This document shows positions 1-7,685 of a stretch of DNA of 46,435 nt, piece after piece; within the stretch, counting starts at the first letter, position 1; every line of letters begins with the position of its first letter. The notes under the pieces are model-generated. The model ran no database searches and was not told where the DNA came from. It saw nothing but the letters and a program-made list of their open reading frames with translations. This DNA comes from Bacteroidales bacterium UBA6360 (lineage in GTDB: Bacteria; Bacteroidota; Bacteroidia; Bacteroidales; UBA932): contig DJRM01000047.1 in NCBI GenBank assembly GCA_002440085.1, positions 1-46,435 on the forward strand, given 5' to 3'. The translations under genes were made by a program, and so were the position numbers.

Positions 1-324
1 AGTTTACCGGACAGTAATAGAAAAAAATAAACTGCATCAGATTTGTCAATTATTTTCGAGTATAGATTTCTTTTTGAAGAGGGAGTGTACTGGAGGTACA
101 TGACCGATGAGAAAAGGAGTCTTTTCGATAAGTGAGAGCAGAGCCAAGCTTGCTTGAGCTATGCCGAGCGCAGAAAAGGGCGATGCAATCGAATATAGAC
201 AGAAAAGAACGAAAAAGATGATGCAGGTTATTTTTTGAAGGTTTCTAAAATGATAATCATAAAATAGCCAGTCGTTATATGTCGCCGCGATCCATTCGAT
301 GCAATTTGCAAAATTTGCTTATCT
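1..324. other. Intergenic region with a hairpin repeat and a promoter
   Basis: No convincing gene is seen in the first 324 bases. The stretch holds a short palindrome (TGTAC, 5-nt spacer, GTACA) near 87-101, copy 1 of a dispersed hairpin repeat at 125-178, an AT-rich segment, and a TAnnTTTG promoter at its right end. The minus-strand open frames overlapping the lipoprotein gene have no signal or domain and are treated as shadows. Confidence 0.6.
125..178 (+). repeat. Dispersed hairpin repeat, copy 1
   Basis: A 54-nt unit beginning TCGATAAGTGAG and ending GAAAAG, matched without gaps by a second copy at 10124-10177 (47 of 54 positions identical by eye). Its centre folds into a hairpin with arms of about 11 bp (GCAGAGCCAAG and CTTGAGCTATGC) around a CTTG loop closed by G-C, the geometry of the stable CUUG tetraloop. 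One bulged base sits in the 3' arm. It lies 209 nt upstream of the lipoprotein start. Weaker similarity continues about 35 nt further, including ATCGAAT. Function unknown. Confidence 0.75.
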
Positions 325-327
325 TTG
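320..327 (+). promoter_or_regulatory. Bacteroidota -7 promoter box (TATCTTTG)
   Basis: TATCTTTG matches the TAnnTTTG consensus of the primary sigma factor in Bacteroidota. Only 6 nt separate it from the ATG at 334, so transcription would be expected to begin at or right next to the start codon. No good -33 TTG is seen at the usual spacing. Confidence 0.6.
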
Positions 328-333
328 CAGAAT

Positions 334-828
334 ATGAAAGGATTCGGACGACATATTGTGGCGGCTGCGTTGGTCTGTGCTGTGATGGTGCTGACCGGAT
401 GCTCCGCGGTGAAGAAGGCGGCGGTCGATAAGCTGAAGGAGATTGAGGTGACTTCGTTTGCGGTGGAAAAGGTGACGCCGAGAGGGCTCAAGGCTCTTGA
501 CGCGTCGTTCTATGTCGGTGTGCATAACCCTACGATAAAGCTGGAGCTTACGGACGTCACGGCGAGGCTCTTCTACAAGGATTCGGAACTCGGAAGCTTT
601 GTTCTCGACCCGTTCACGATAGAGGGACATGAGGACAAGATATATCTTCTGACAGGGCATGCGGGACTCTCGTCGTCGGCGGCTCTTTTTCAGGTCGTGG
701 GTGCCTTGGGCGGCTCTTCCGATGACTTCGCGGTGCTGATTTCCGCTACCGGCAAGGGACTTGGAATCAGACGTGACGTGAGCCGGACTATGTCGTTGAC
801 GGAACTCTTAAACATGGTGAAACGATGA
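334..828 (+). CDS. LEA/WHy-type exported lipoprotein
   Basis: A 164-aa protein beginning MKGFGRHIV with a lipoprotein signal ending in LTGC, so it should be exported and lipid-anchored. The mature part is one beta-rich domain with alternating segments such as FAVEKVTPRGLKALDASFYV and VGVHNPTIKLELTDVTARLF, which resembles the LEA14/WHy (water stress and hypersensitivity) fold; the fold call rests on this pattern only. ATG 334 was chosen because it gives a complete signal peptide; the upstream TTG at 325 lies inside the promoter box. The gene overlaps the next by 4 nt (ATGA), indicating translational coupling in an operon that continues to rpoN. The substrate or partner is unknown. Confidence 0.7.
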   Translation: MKGFGRHIVAAALVCAVMVLTGCSAVKKAAVDKLKEIEVTSFAVEKVTPRGLKALDASFYVGVHNPTIKLELTDVTARLFYKDSELGSFVLDPFTIEGHEDKIYLLTGHAGLSSSAALFQVVGALGGSSDDFAVLISATGKGLGIRRDVSRTMSLTELLNMVKR

Positions 829-1415
829 AGCGGACACTTCTTGTAATATTATTTGCCGTGATTGGCGGCTTTGTGGCTGCTGCACAGGATGTTGTCGTCC
901 CTGAGGGATACACGGTTGCTGATTCCCTTGTCTATAGGACTGTGGCCGGTGTGGATTCGACTCTTGTCGGGAAGTCGGTGTGGAGCGTGATGCCGTCTCG
1001 CCTGAAGGGCGATGCAGCGGATGTGAGGGTGTCCCAGTCAGCTCAGATAAGGTCGGCTCTTGATTCTCAGATTGGAAACAACTCGTCACGGGCAATCTGG
1101 GGATATCGCGTGCGCATATTCTTCGACAACGGACAGAACTCCCGTGGCGAGTCGGAGGCCGTTCTGAAAAGGTTTGAAGCTGTTTATCATGGCGTTCCGG
1201 CATACCGGACTTACGCGAACCCGTATTTCAAGGTGACGGTGGGCGATTTCCGCACCCGTTCGGAGGCTATGGCACTGCTCGTGAAACTGCGCAACGAATT
1301 TCCGAGGGCGCTGATGGTGAAGGAGAAAATCAACTGGCCGGCAGCCGATGCCGGATGCACATACGTTGTCGATACCGTGCGCGTTCTGCGTCCGGTGGAA
1401 ACCTTAAATAATTAG
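825..1415 (+). CDS. Exported SPOR-like domain protein
   Basis: A 196-aa protein with a cleavable signal peptide (MKRTLLVILFAVIGGFVAAAQ). Residues about 90-170 contain GYRVRIFFDN, then a helix with ESEAVLKRFEAVY, then YFKVTVGDFRTRSEAMALLV. This order of strand, helix, V-G-D-F strand and helix is characteristic of SPOR domains, which bind denuded peptidoglycan glycan strands. It therefore probably acts in the periplasm at the cell wall. It overlaps the upstream lipoprotein gene by 4 nt and is followed after 4 nt by rpoN, so all three are probably one transcript. The domain assignment comes from pattern recognition and was not searched. Confidence 0.65.
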   Translation: MKRTLLVILFAVIGGFVAAAQDVVVPEGYTVADSLVYRTVAGVDSTLVGKSVWSVMPSRLKGDAADVRVSQSAQIRSALDSQIGNNSSRAIWGYRVRIFFDNGQNSRGESEAVLKRFEAVYHGVPAYRTYANPYFKVTVGDFRTRSEAMALLVKLRNEFPRALMVKEKINWPAADAGCTYVVDTVRVLRPVETLNN

Positions 1416-1419
1416 GCCT

Positions 1420-2826
1420 ATGTTGAGACAGGCATTGGAACAGAAGCAGCTTCAGAAGCTGTCTCCGCAGCAGATAATGACCGCGAAACTCATTGAGCTC
1501 CCGATTCAGAGCCTTGAGCAGCGGGTACGTCAGGAAATAGAGGAAAACCCGGTGCTGGAGGAGGACGACACCAAGGAAAAGGAAAATTCCCGCGAAGTCT
1601 CGCTTTCTGACTACAAGGAAGACGATCCGATTCCTTCTTACCGTCTGCGTTCCGACAACTACAGCAAATACGACGACAGACCTAAGCGCGAGACCTTTTC
1701 AGTTCAGGAGTCCTTTCCGCAGAACTTGAAGGAACAACTTGATTTTCGTGACCTTACGCAGCATCAGAGGGATATAGCGAACTACATAATCTATAGCCTC
1801 GATGACGACGGTTACCTTCGTCGCGACATCGACAAGCTCGTGGACGAGATGGCTTTCAGGGCCGGAATAGAGACAACTGACGAGGAAGTCGAGTCCATGC
1901 TGAAGGTAATCCAGACCTTCGAGCCTGCCGGCGTCGGCGCCCGTGACCTCCGAGAATGCCTTCTTATTCAGCTGAACACGCTGAAGGACAGTCCGGTTGT
2001 CGAGGACGCAAGAAAAATCATCAGGGATCATTTCTCGGAGTTCACAAAGAAGGATTTCAACCGCATAATGGCTCAGACCGGGATGTCTCCGGAACGTCTC
2101 AAGACGGCGATGTCCCGCATTCTGAAACTGAACCCCACTCCTGGTGGGCAGGTCTCCGATGCCTACAGCGACCACACTCAGCAGGTTGTCCCGGACTTCG
2201 TGCTTGATGTCGTCGACGGGGAGTTCGTCCTGACAATGCCGCGCTTTTCCGTTCCTGAAGTGAAGGTTAATCATAAATATGCCGACATCCTCATGGAAGC
2301 CTCGAACTCGTCCGAAAGGTCGAAGAAGGAGGCCGCCTCGTTCGTGAAGAAGAAGCTCGAATCCGCAAAATGGTTCGTCGACGCCCTCCGTCAGCGCCAC
2401 ACGACGCTGATGACCACGATGCAGGCCATACTCGACTATCAGAGAGACTATTTCCTCGACGGAGACGAGACGAAGATAAAGCCGATGATTCTCAAGGATA
2501 TAGCCGACAAGACGGGGTATGACATATCGACCGTGTCACGCGTGGCCAACAGCAAGTACATCGAGACTCATTTCGGCATATTCCCGCTCAAATACTTCTT
2601 CTCCGAGAGCATCAAGAACCAGGCAGGCGAGGACATCTCCACGAGGGAGCTCAAGAAGATTCTCCAGGAAATCATCGACGGGGAGAACAAGCAGAAGCCG
2701 CTCACGGACGACGAGATTGTGGATATGATGAATGCCAAAGGCTACAATGTCGCCCGGCGCACCATCGCCAAGTATCGCGACCAGCTCGGCATTCCCAAAT
2801 CCCGGATGCGCCGCGAAATACTTTAG
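1420..2826 (+). CDS. rpoN: RNA polymerase sigma-54 factor
   Basis: A 468-aa protein with the three regions of sigma-54. The glutamine/leucine-rich N-terminal region I contains LRQALEQKQLQKLSPQQIM. An acidic linker follows (about residues 45-90), then the core-binding and DNA-binding regions, ending with the RpoN box ARRTIAKYR near residue 450. This factor directs RNA polymerase to -24/-12 promoters and needs an AAA+ enhancer-binding activator. No such activator is seen in this window. It sits 4 nt downstream of the SPOR-like gene and 3 nt upstream of the next gene, so it is co-transcribed with both. Confidence 0.97.
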   Translation: MLRQALEQKQLQKLSPQQIMTAKLIELPIQSLEQRVRQEIEENPVLEEDDTKEKENSREVSLSDYKEDDPIPSYRLRSDNYSKYDDRPKRETFSVQESFPQNLKEQLDFRDLTQHQRDIANYIIYSLDDDGYLRRDIDKLVDEMAFRAGIETTDEEVESMLKVIQTFEPAGVGARDLRECLLIQLNTLKDSPVVEDARKIIRDHFSEFTKKDFNRIMAQTGMSPERLKTAMSRILKLNPTPGGQVSDAYSDHTQQVVPDFVLDVVDGEFVLTMPRFSVPEVKVNHKYADILMEASNSSERSKKEAASFVKKKLESAKWFVDALRQRHTTLMTTMQAILDYQRDYFLDGDETKIKPMILKDIADKTGYDISTVSRVANSKYIETHFGIFPLKYFFSESIKNQAGEDISTRELKKILQEIIDGENKQKPLTDDEIVDMMNAKGYNVARRTIAKYRDQLGIPKSRMRREIL

Positions 2827-2829
2827 TAA

Positions 2830-4014
2830 ATGTTTCCCGTTGGCATAGATTCCGGTGACATGTTCGCCGGTGCAGGACTTGTGTTCGTTGTCACGGGCTT
2901 GGTTTGCAGTTTCATCAGGCTGCGGCACATGTGTCGTCCATTCTCGGAACACGAAGCCTACTTCTATCCGGCAAGAAAGCAGGTGGCGCTGTTCTATGCG
3001 GCCGTCGCGCTGTCTTTTCCCTACATTCTCGCCCCGGAAAATCCCGCTGTCTGGACGTATGTACGCATCTGGGGGATAGTCTATTACCCGACAGGCTTTG
3101 CCTTGCTCATCAGACGTTATTTCGACAATTTCGGGAAAGGGCGCAAAGTCCTGTGGGGCGTTTTCCTCGGCGTGCCGACGCTCTTTCTGACTGTGCTTCT
3201 CTTGGCGCTCCTCACGGACGGCGACCTATGGATTGAAGGGCACAGCCGGGAATTGTGCATTGCGTCCGGGATGCTGGGGCTTGCTATAGCTTCCATAATG
3301 TTCGGGGTTCTCGTCTGTTTGAGACGGGCGGTTGATCGTTTCAATACGGATAATTATTCCAACGAGGAGGACTTTCCCTATGGTTTCGCGCGTATGATGG
3401 TCGTCATGCCTATTGCCTGGCTCATCGGGATGTGGGCGGTGTTCCTCACCGGGAATCATTGGGTGAAGTTCGCAGTGGATATTCTTGCGTCGCTGTGGAT
3501 GGTCTTTTTCCTGTGCATAATCCTCCATCCTCAGCGGGTCAAGTTCCCGGAGGCGGTTGACGAGACGACGCGACTGCTTGGGCGTGAAAGCGAGGAGGAA
3601 ATTATGGAATTGGAGAATAGTCGCTGTCCGGACGGGAATGCCGGATGCGGAGCGGTTGACCCGGCTGTGCGGGAGAGGGTTCTCTCTGTGATACGCCGCC
3701 GTTTCAGGGAGCCTCACCTTCTGAAGAGTGAAGTCCTTCTTGACATCGGCAACGGGGACATCGGCAAGTCAAGCCGCTTCATCGCCAGTGTGGGCTACTA
3801 CAGTCTCGTGAATATGTTCCGCCTCGAATATGCAAGACTCTATAAGGAGGCTCACCCTCATGCGAAGCAGGAAGAAATCGCGGAGGAGGCGGGATTTTCT
3901 TCAAGGACGGCCTACTACAAGGCGAAGAAGTATGTCGGTGAGATTGATCCGGAGATTGTGAAAGGGGTCTCGCTCGTTGAGCCAGCGCATTGCCCCGCAG
4001 TATCGTCTAAATAG
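2830..4014 (+). CDS. Membrane-anchored AraC-type regulator
   Basis: A 394-aa protein with about six hydrophobic segments in residues 10-235 and a soluble C-terminal part. The C-terminus (about 275-380) holds a helix-turn-helix pattern including SLVNMFRLEYARLYKEAHP and AEEAGFSSRTAYYKAKKYVG, which resembles the second helix-turn-helix of AraC/XylS proteins. Regulators with an integral membrane sensor and AraC output are common in Bacteroidota. It follows rpoN by 3 nt and is the last gene of that run. Direct repeats just downstream (4031-4060), ahead of the promoter of the next operon, could be its operator. The signal it senses is unknown. Confidence 0.7.
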   Translation: MFPVGIDSGDMFAGAGLVFVVTGLVCSFIRLRHMCRPFSEHEAYFYPARKQVALFYAAVALSFPYILAPENPAVWTYVRIWGIVYYPTGFALLIRRYFDNFGKGRKVLWGVFLGVPTLFLTVLLLALLTDGDLWIEGHSRELCIASGMLGLAIASIMFGVLVCLRRAVDRFNTDNYSNEEDFPYGFARMMVVMPIAWLIGMWAVFLTGNHWVKFAVDILASLWMVFFLCIILHPQRVKFPEAVDETTRLLGRESEEEIMELENSRCPDGNAGCGAVDPAVRERVLSVIRRRFREPHLLKSEVLLDIGNGDIGKSSRFIASVGYYSLVNMFRLEYARLYKEAHPHAKQEEIAEEAGFSSRTAYYKAKKYVGEIDPEIVKGVSLVEPAHCPAVSSK

Positions 4015-4030
4015 GTCTGAATTGACGTTA

Positions 4031-4060
4031 AGGGAACATTTTTTACCATAGGGGAACATT
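4031..4060 (+). promoter_or_regulatory. Direct repeats GGGAACATT, possible activator site
   Basis: GGGAACATT occurs twice exactly 20 nt apart (within 4031-4040 and 4051-4060), about two helical turns. A related GGAACA lies near 4084. The pair sits about 70 nt upstream of the -7 box at 4131 and directly after an AraC-type regulator gene, which typically binds direct repeats. Regulatory function is inferred. Confidence 0.45.
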
Positions 4061-4130
4061 TCTCGTGTGCCGCGCCTCTGAAAGGAACAAAACGGGACAA
4101 TAAATTTTAGGAGAATATATTACCCCACCC

Positions 4131-4138
4131 TATCTTTG
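4131..4138 (+). promoter_or_regulatory. Bacteroidota -7 promoter box (TATCTTTG)
   Basis: A perfect TAnnTTTG match 25 nt upstream of the small gene at 4164. It would drive the small gene and the BspA-like lipoprotein as a two-gene operon. Confidence 0.65.
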
Positions 4139-4163
4139 CCGGACGAATTTTAATATAGGTGAA

Positions 4164-4319
4164 ATGAACGGCAAAAACATTGTTTTCCGGGCGTATTCCG
4201 CACCGGAGGTTTTCATTTGCGAAATATGTGCTGAACAGGGTTTCGCGGGCAGTCCGATGGGCGCGGCACAGAATCTTACACAGACTTATTGGGGCGGCGA
4301 CGAGACTGCGGAGTATTAA
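4164..4319 (+). CDS. Small 51-aa peptide upstream of fimbrillin-like lipoprotein
   Basis: A complete 51-codon frame starts MNGKNIVFRAYSAPEV and ends WGGDETAEY. It has a good promoter 25 nt upstream and ends 18 nt before the lipoprotein ATG. Its central pattern, tyrosine then A-P-x-V followed by E-x-GFA and a glycine-rich acidic tail ending in tyrosine, reappears in a second small gene at 23061-23213 that also directly precedes a fimbrillin-like lipoprotein. It has no signal peptide or membrane segment. I recognise the type as a short peptide often seen before surface lipoproteins in Bacteroidales, but I know of no assigned function. It could be a leader peptide, a chaperone-like partner, or a small surface subunit. 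Confidence 0.65.
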   Translation: MNGKNIVFRAYSAPEVFICEICAEQGFAGSPMGAAQNLTQTYWGGDETAEY

Positions 4320-4337
4320 CGGCTTAATCTTGAAGAA

Positions 4338-6422
4338 ATGAAAAGGAATTTTATTGCGGCGCTGACCGTTCTGGCAGTGGCTGCTTGCAGCAAGGAAAAC
4401 ATAGAAAATCATGGGCAGGAGCAGCTGCCTGCCGGGAATGTCCGCGGGATAGAAGTAAGCGCTGGTGTTCCGGAGGTGACGAAAACCGCAATTGACGGAA
4501 TGCGTGTGCTTTGGGCAAAAGGTGACCAGGTGGGGTTTGTCGCGGACGAGGGGAGCGTTGTTTCAGGAGGCTCTTTCTGCACAATTAAGGATGAGTTTGA
4601 CGGGAAAGTGTCGGCGACGATTACGGTGCCTGTCAAAGATGAAGCCGAAGTGATGGATGAGACAGCGATTGCATTCACGGCATATTATCCTTATTCTTCC
4701 GTGACCGCAACAGATGGCGCTCCGGTGGCTGAGATTGCCGCTGAGCAGGACGGCCGGACCGGGAAATGGGGCTACATGGCTGCGGTGTACTCTGGAACTA
4801 AGGTCGGACTTGTGAAGGACGGTCTGACGTTCGTGCATGCCTGTGCGTACATCGACTTCCAGCTCAAGTCAGAGGAACTCGCGGGATGTCCCGTGACGAA
4901 AGTGACGCTGACGAGCCTTGATGAGACGAAACTCTTTACGGGAGAATATGTACTTTCCGGTGAGACTGGTGCTCTGACGGAATCCGAGAACGGTACAAGG
5001 TATTGTCAGGTGTCCGTTTCAGACCCGGTTGCGGCTCTCGGCAGCGAGTTTCAGGGAAAGTGTGCTGTTGTGGCTCCTGTGGATTTGAGCGGGGCTAAAG
5101 TCAAGATTGACATCACTTACACCAAGGACGGTAAGAGCCTCACGCAGACGAAGGTCATTGCCGGCAGCAACCTCGCCGCAGGGCACAAGGTCACTCTTAA
5201 ACTGAATCTTGACAAGACCGACTTCAATGTCATCTCATTTGAAGATGCCACGCTCGGCGAGGCTCTGGCAAAGGCGTTCGGCTCTGACGGCTATCTGACT
5301 ATAGCTCAGGCTGCTGCGGTGACGGATGAGCAGATGAGCACCTTTGTCAGCAGCGCATTGACAAAGAATACAAAGGTTACCTCATTCCACGAGTTCCAAT
5401 ATTTCAATGGAGTGACGAAAACGCCAAATTTCTTCAGCAATAGCATAAAGATAGGTAAAATAACACTTCCTAACTCTGTCAACCAAATAAGTGACAATGG
5501 TTTCAGGGCAACAAATGTTACTGAAATAAACAACACATCCATAATTACGGGAGTCGGTTTAAACGCATTCTATGCAGTTACGACACTGACATCAATTGAT
5601 CTCCCGTCCGTCACTTCCATAGGGAGATATTCATTCTATAAAGCCTCAAACCTTGAGTCTGTCGGCGACACTAAGCATTTGCTTTCCGTAGGAGGCTATT
5701 CGTTTAACGGGTGTGGAAAACTCAAATCAATAGATTTAAAAAGTGTAGAATCCATTGATGAAAATGCGTTTCAATATTGCAGCGTCCTTGAAAGTGTTGA
5801 CTTGAGCAGTCTTGCGAGAGCGGGTAATTATGCTTTCGCCAACAGTGGCTTGATTAGTGTCGTCTCACTCGAGAGATTGTCCAAGGTTTCTGACTATATG
5901 TTTAGTAATTGTGTCAAACTGGAAAGCATTTATGGCAGTCTTCCCGGTACCATAGGCATTTATGCTTTTCAAAATTGTTCAAAGTTGGTACTTTCCGAAG
6001 GGCAGTTAAAAACAGTCACGACAATTGGAAACGGGGCATTCAATAACTGCCCCCAAATTGCAGGAGAGATCAGCCTGCCGCAAGTTAAAAGCATCGGCAG
6101 CGCTGCATTTTCACACAGCGGTATCACTTCGATTGACCTGACAGGGGCTCCGATCACAGAAATTAGTTCGTCGACCTTTGAAAACATGTCAAATCTCACA
6201 AAAATCACGATTTCTGCGAGTGTCATCAAATTTGGCTCAAAAATATTCCTGAATAACACTAACTTGTCGGAAATCCACCTCCTCTCAACAACCCCGGCGA
6301 CAGTAGATAGCGATACTTTCACAGGAGCGGACAACTACGTGATCTATGTTCCGAAAGGCTGCTCTGCCGTCTATAAGGAGAAATGGACTGCCTACGCCGA
6401 CCGCATCCAGGAAGAGCAGTGA
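4338..6422 (+). CDS. Fimbrillin-like lipoprotein with BspA-type leucine-rich repeats
   Basis: A 694-aa protein with a lipoprotein signal (cysteine 17 in AVAACSKEN), so probably outer-membrane anchored. Residues about 30-295 resemble the N-terminal domain of fimbrillin-like proteins, with VSAGVPEVTKTAIDG and WAKGDQVGFVAD. From about 370 to 660 there are BspA-type (LRR_5) repeats with the recurring N-x-x-F-x-x-C/S-x-x-L-x-S-I-D-L pattern, capped by IYVPKGCSAVYKEKW. Such proteins mediate adhesion or ligand binding at the surface. The repeat half (about 5340-6300) is clearly AT-richer than the N-terminal half, suggesting a recombined cassette. It is translated after the small gene at 4164 and probably shares its promoter. 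Confidence 0.85.
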   Translation: MKRNFIAALTVLAVAACSKENIENHGQEQLPAGNVRGIEVSAGVPEVTKTAIDGMRVLWAKGDQVGFVADEGSVVSGGSFCTIKDEFDGKVSATITVPVKDEAEVMDETAIAFTAYYPYSSVTATDGAPVAEIAAEQDGRTGKWGYMAAVYSGTKVGLVKDGLTFVHACAYIDFQLKSEELAGCPVTKVTLTSLDETKLFTGEYVLSGETGALTESENGTRYCQVSVSDPVAALGSEFQGKCAVVAPVDLSGAKVKIDITYTKDGKSLTQTKVIAGSNLAAGHKVTLKLNLDKTDFNVISFEDATLGEALAKAFGSDGYLTIAQAAAVTDEQMSTFVSSALTKNTKVTSFHEFQYFNGVTKTPNFFSNSIKIGKITLPNSVNQISDNGFRATNVTEINNTSIITGVGLNAFYAVTTLTSIDLPSVTSIGRYSFYKASNLESVGDTKHLLSVGGYSFNGCGKLKSIDLKSVESIDENAFQYCSVLESVDLSSLARAGNYAFANSGLISVVSLERLSKVSDYMFSNCVKLESIYGSLPGTIGIYAFQNCSKLVLSEGQLKTVTTIGNGAFNNCPQIAGEISLPQVKSIGSAAFSHSGITSIDLTGAPITEISSSTFENMSNLTKITISASVIKFGSKIFLNNTNLSEIHLLSTTPATVDSDTFTGADNYVIYVPKGCSAVYKEKWTAYADRIQEEQ

Positions 6423-6499
6423 GGGCAGCAATCGATTTTTGCGATAGCCACGATAGGAACAATTCATAACCGCCGCTTGACAGGCCTGTGAATAGGTCT

Positions 6500-6507
6500 T
6501 ACCTTTG
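6500..6507 (+). promoter_or_regulatory. Bacteroidota promoter (TTG / TACCTTTG)
   Basis: TACCTTTG fits the -7 consensus, and a TTG at 6477-6479 lies 20 nt upstream of it, matching the -33 element at normal spacing. It precedes the 45-aa gene at 6544. Confidence 0.65.
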
Positions 6508-6543
6508 CAGCCGTTAAAATTAGTGGTATATAAAGGTAGTATT

Positions 6544-6681
6544 ATGAAAACGGCAATTTTTGTTTCTTTGGTTGTTATCTGTGTGATTGCCTCATTGTTC
6601 AACGCCTACGCAAAGGCTGGCAAACATTTCTCTTTCGGATTCAGGCATCACGGGAATGTGAGTGACGCGGTTGTCAGATAA
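6544..6681 (+). CDS. Small 45-aa membrane or secreted peptide
   Basis: A 45-codon frame starting MKTAIFVSLVVICVIASLF. It has one hydrophobic segment (about residues 4-19), then ANAYAKAG-like small residues and a basic, histidine-containing tail (FSFGFRHHGNV). It could be a single-pass membrane peptide or a secreted peptide cleaved near residue 24. A complete -33/-7 promoter lies 37 nt upstream, and the gene ends before the separate LysR promoter, so it appears to be an independent transcription unit. I do not recognise a family. Confidence 0.55.
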   Translation: MKTAIFVSLVVICVIASLFNAYAKAGKHFSFGFRHHGNVSDAVVR

Positions 6682-6707
6682 TCGGTGACAAATCGGAAAT
6701 ATTAAAC

Positions 6708-6715
6708 TATATTTG
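6708..6715 (+). promoter_or_regulatory. Bacteroidota -7 promoter box (TATATTTG)
   Basis: TATATTTG matches TAnnTTTG, 57 nt upstream of the LysR-type gene start at 6773. It probably drives the regulator and the transporter gene behind it. Confidence 0.55.
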
Positions 6716-6772
6716 CAGGTGATTTTTGCCTGCATTTTTAGTTTTCGGGCATCCCAAGATTGACGCAACGAT

Positions 6773-7678
6773 ATGGAACTACGGCATCTACAGGCATTTG
6801 TAAAACTTACACAGACACTCAACTTCTCGGCTGCGGCCGCTGAACTCTGCATTACGCAGAGCACTCTGTCGGCGACCATAAAGCAGTTGGAAGACGACCT
6901 TGGGGTTGAACTCTTCACGCGCAACAGCCACGGCGTCGTCATCACCGAGGCAGGCGAGCAGCTTCTCCCGTTCGCGCAGGAGGCTCTCTATCAGGCCGAG
7001 AACTGCGTAAGCAGGATGTATGACCTGAGCAACATGAAGTGCGGACGTCTGAAAATCGGTGTGACTCACTCGTTTTCGCTGATGATGGTAGAGGCGATAC
7101 TGGAGTTTAACAGGCAGTATCCCGGCATCGAGCTGGAGATTCACTACAAGACAATGGGCGAGCTTCTTGACAGGCTCATAAAGCACGAACTTGACTTTGT
7201 ACTGTCCTATAAGCCATCCATAACCAGCCCGCTCATCGAGTCTCACGTGATTTTCGACGACAAGTTGTCACTCGTTGTCTCTCAGGACAATCCGCTCGCG
7301 TCTCTCCAGTCCGTGAAGGTGGAGGATTTGGCGAAATACCGGCTTGCACTGCCGGCGAAGGGGCTTCAGGCGCGAAATCTTTTGGAGGAGATGTGCAAGG
7401 CTCACGGAGTCGAGGTGAAGGCGGCGATTGAGTTCGACCTCATCACTCCGCTTCTGCGGCTTGTCTATAACAGCAATTTTGCAACGGTGCTCTCGTCTGC
7501 GTCCATACAGTCTCACGATTATCTGAAGGCTATTCCTATTGACGCCGAGAACAATCTGATGGAAGGGTCGTTCCACATCCTGAAGGGTGCCTACAAGAAA
7601 AAGTCGGCGAAGGAGTTCATACGGATTCTGTGTGAAACGGAGGCCGTAAAGCAGAGACGCATTGACGGATTAGATTAA
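6773..7678 (+). CDS. LysR-type transcriptional regulator
   Basis: A 301-aa protein of standard LysR length. Residues 1-60 form the winged helix-turn-helix (MELRHLQAFVKL, then LNFSAAAAELCITQSTLSAT and LEDDLGVELFTR). Residues about 90-295 form the two-lobed effector domain, with LKIGVTHSFS at its start and PLIESHVIFDDKLSLVVS in the second lobe. These proteins bind a small-molecule coinducer and usually regulate a neighbouring gene. The transporter gene begins 7 nt downstream, so the pair is probably co-transcribed and the regulator likely responds to the transporter's substrate. The ligand is not identifiable here. Confidence 0.9.
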   Translation: MELRHLQAFVKLTQTLNFSAAAAELCITQSTLSATIKQLEDDLGVELFTRNSHGVVITEAGEQLLPFAQEALYQAENCVSRMYDLSNMKCGRLKIGVTHSFSLMMVEAILEFNRQYPGIELEIHYKTMGELLDRLIKHELDFVLSYKPSITSPLIESHVIFDDKLSLVVSQDNPLASLQSVKVEDLAKYRLALPAKGLQARNLLEEMCKAHGVEVKAAIEFDLITPLLRLVYNSNFATVLSSASIQSHDYLKAIPIDAENNLMEGSFHILKGAYKKKSAKEFIRILCETEAVKQRRIDGLD

Positions 7679-7685
7679 TTGAAAA

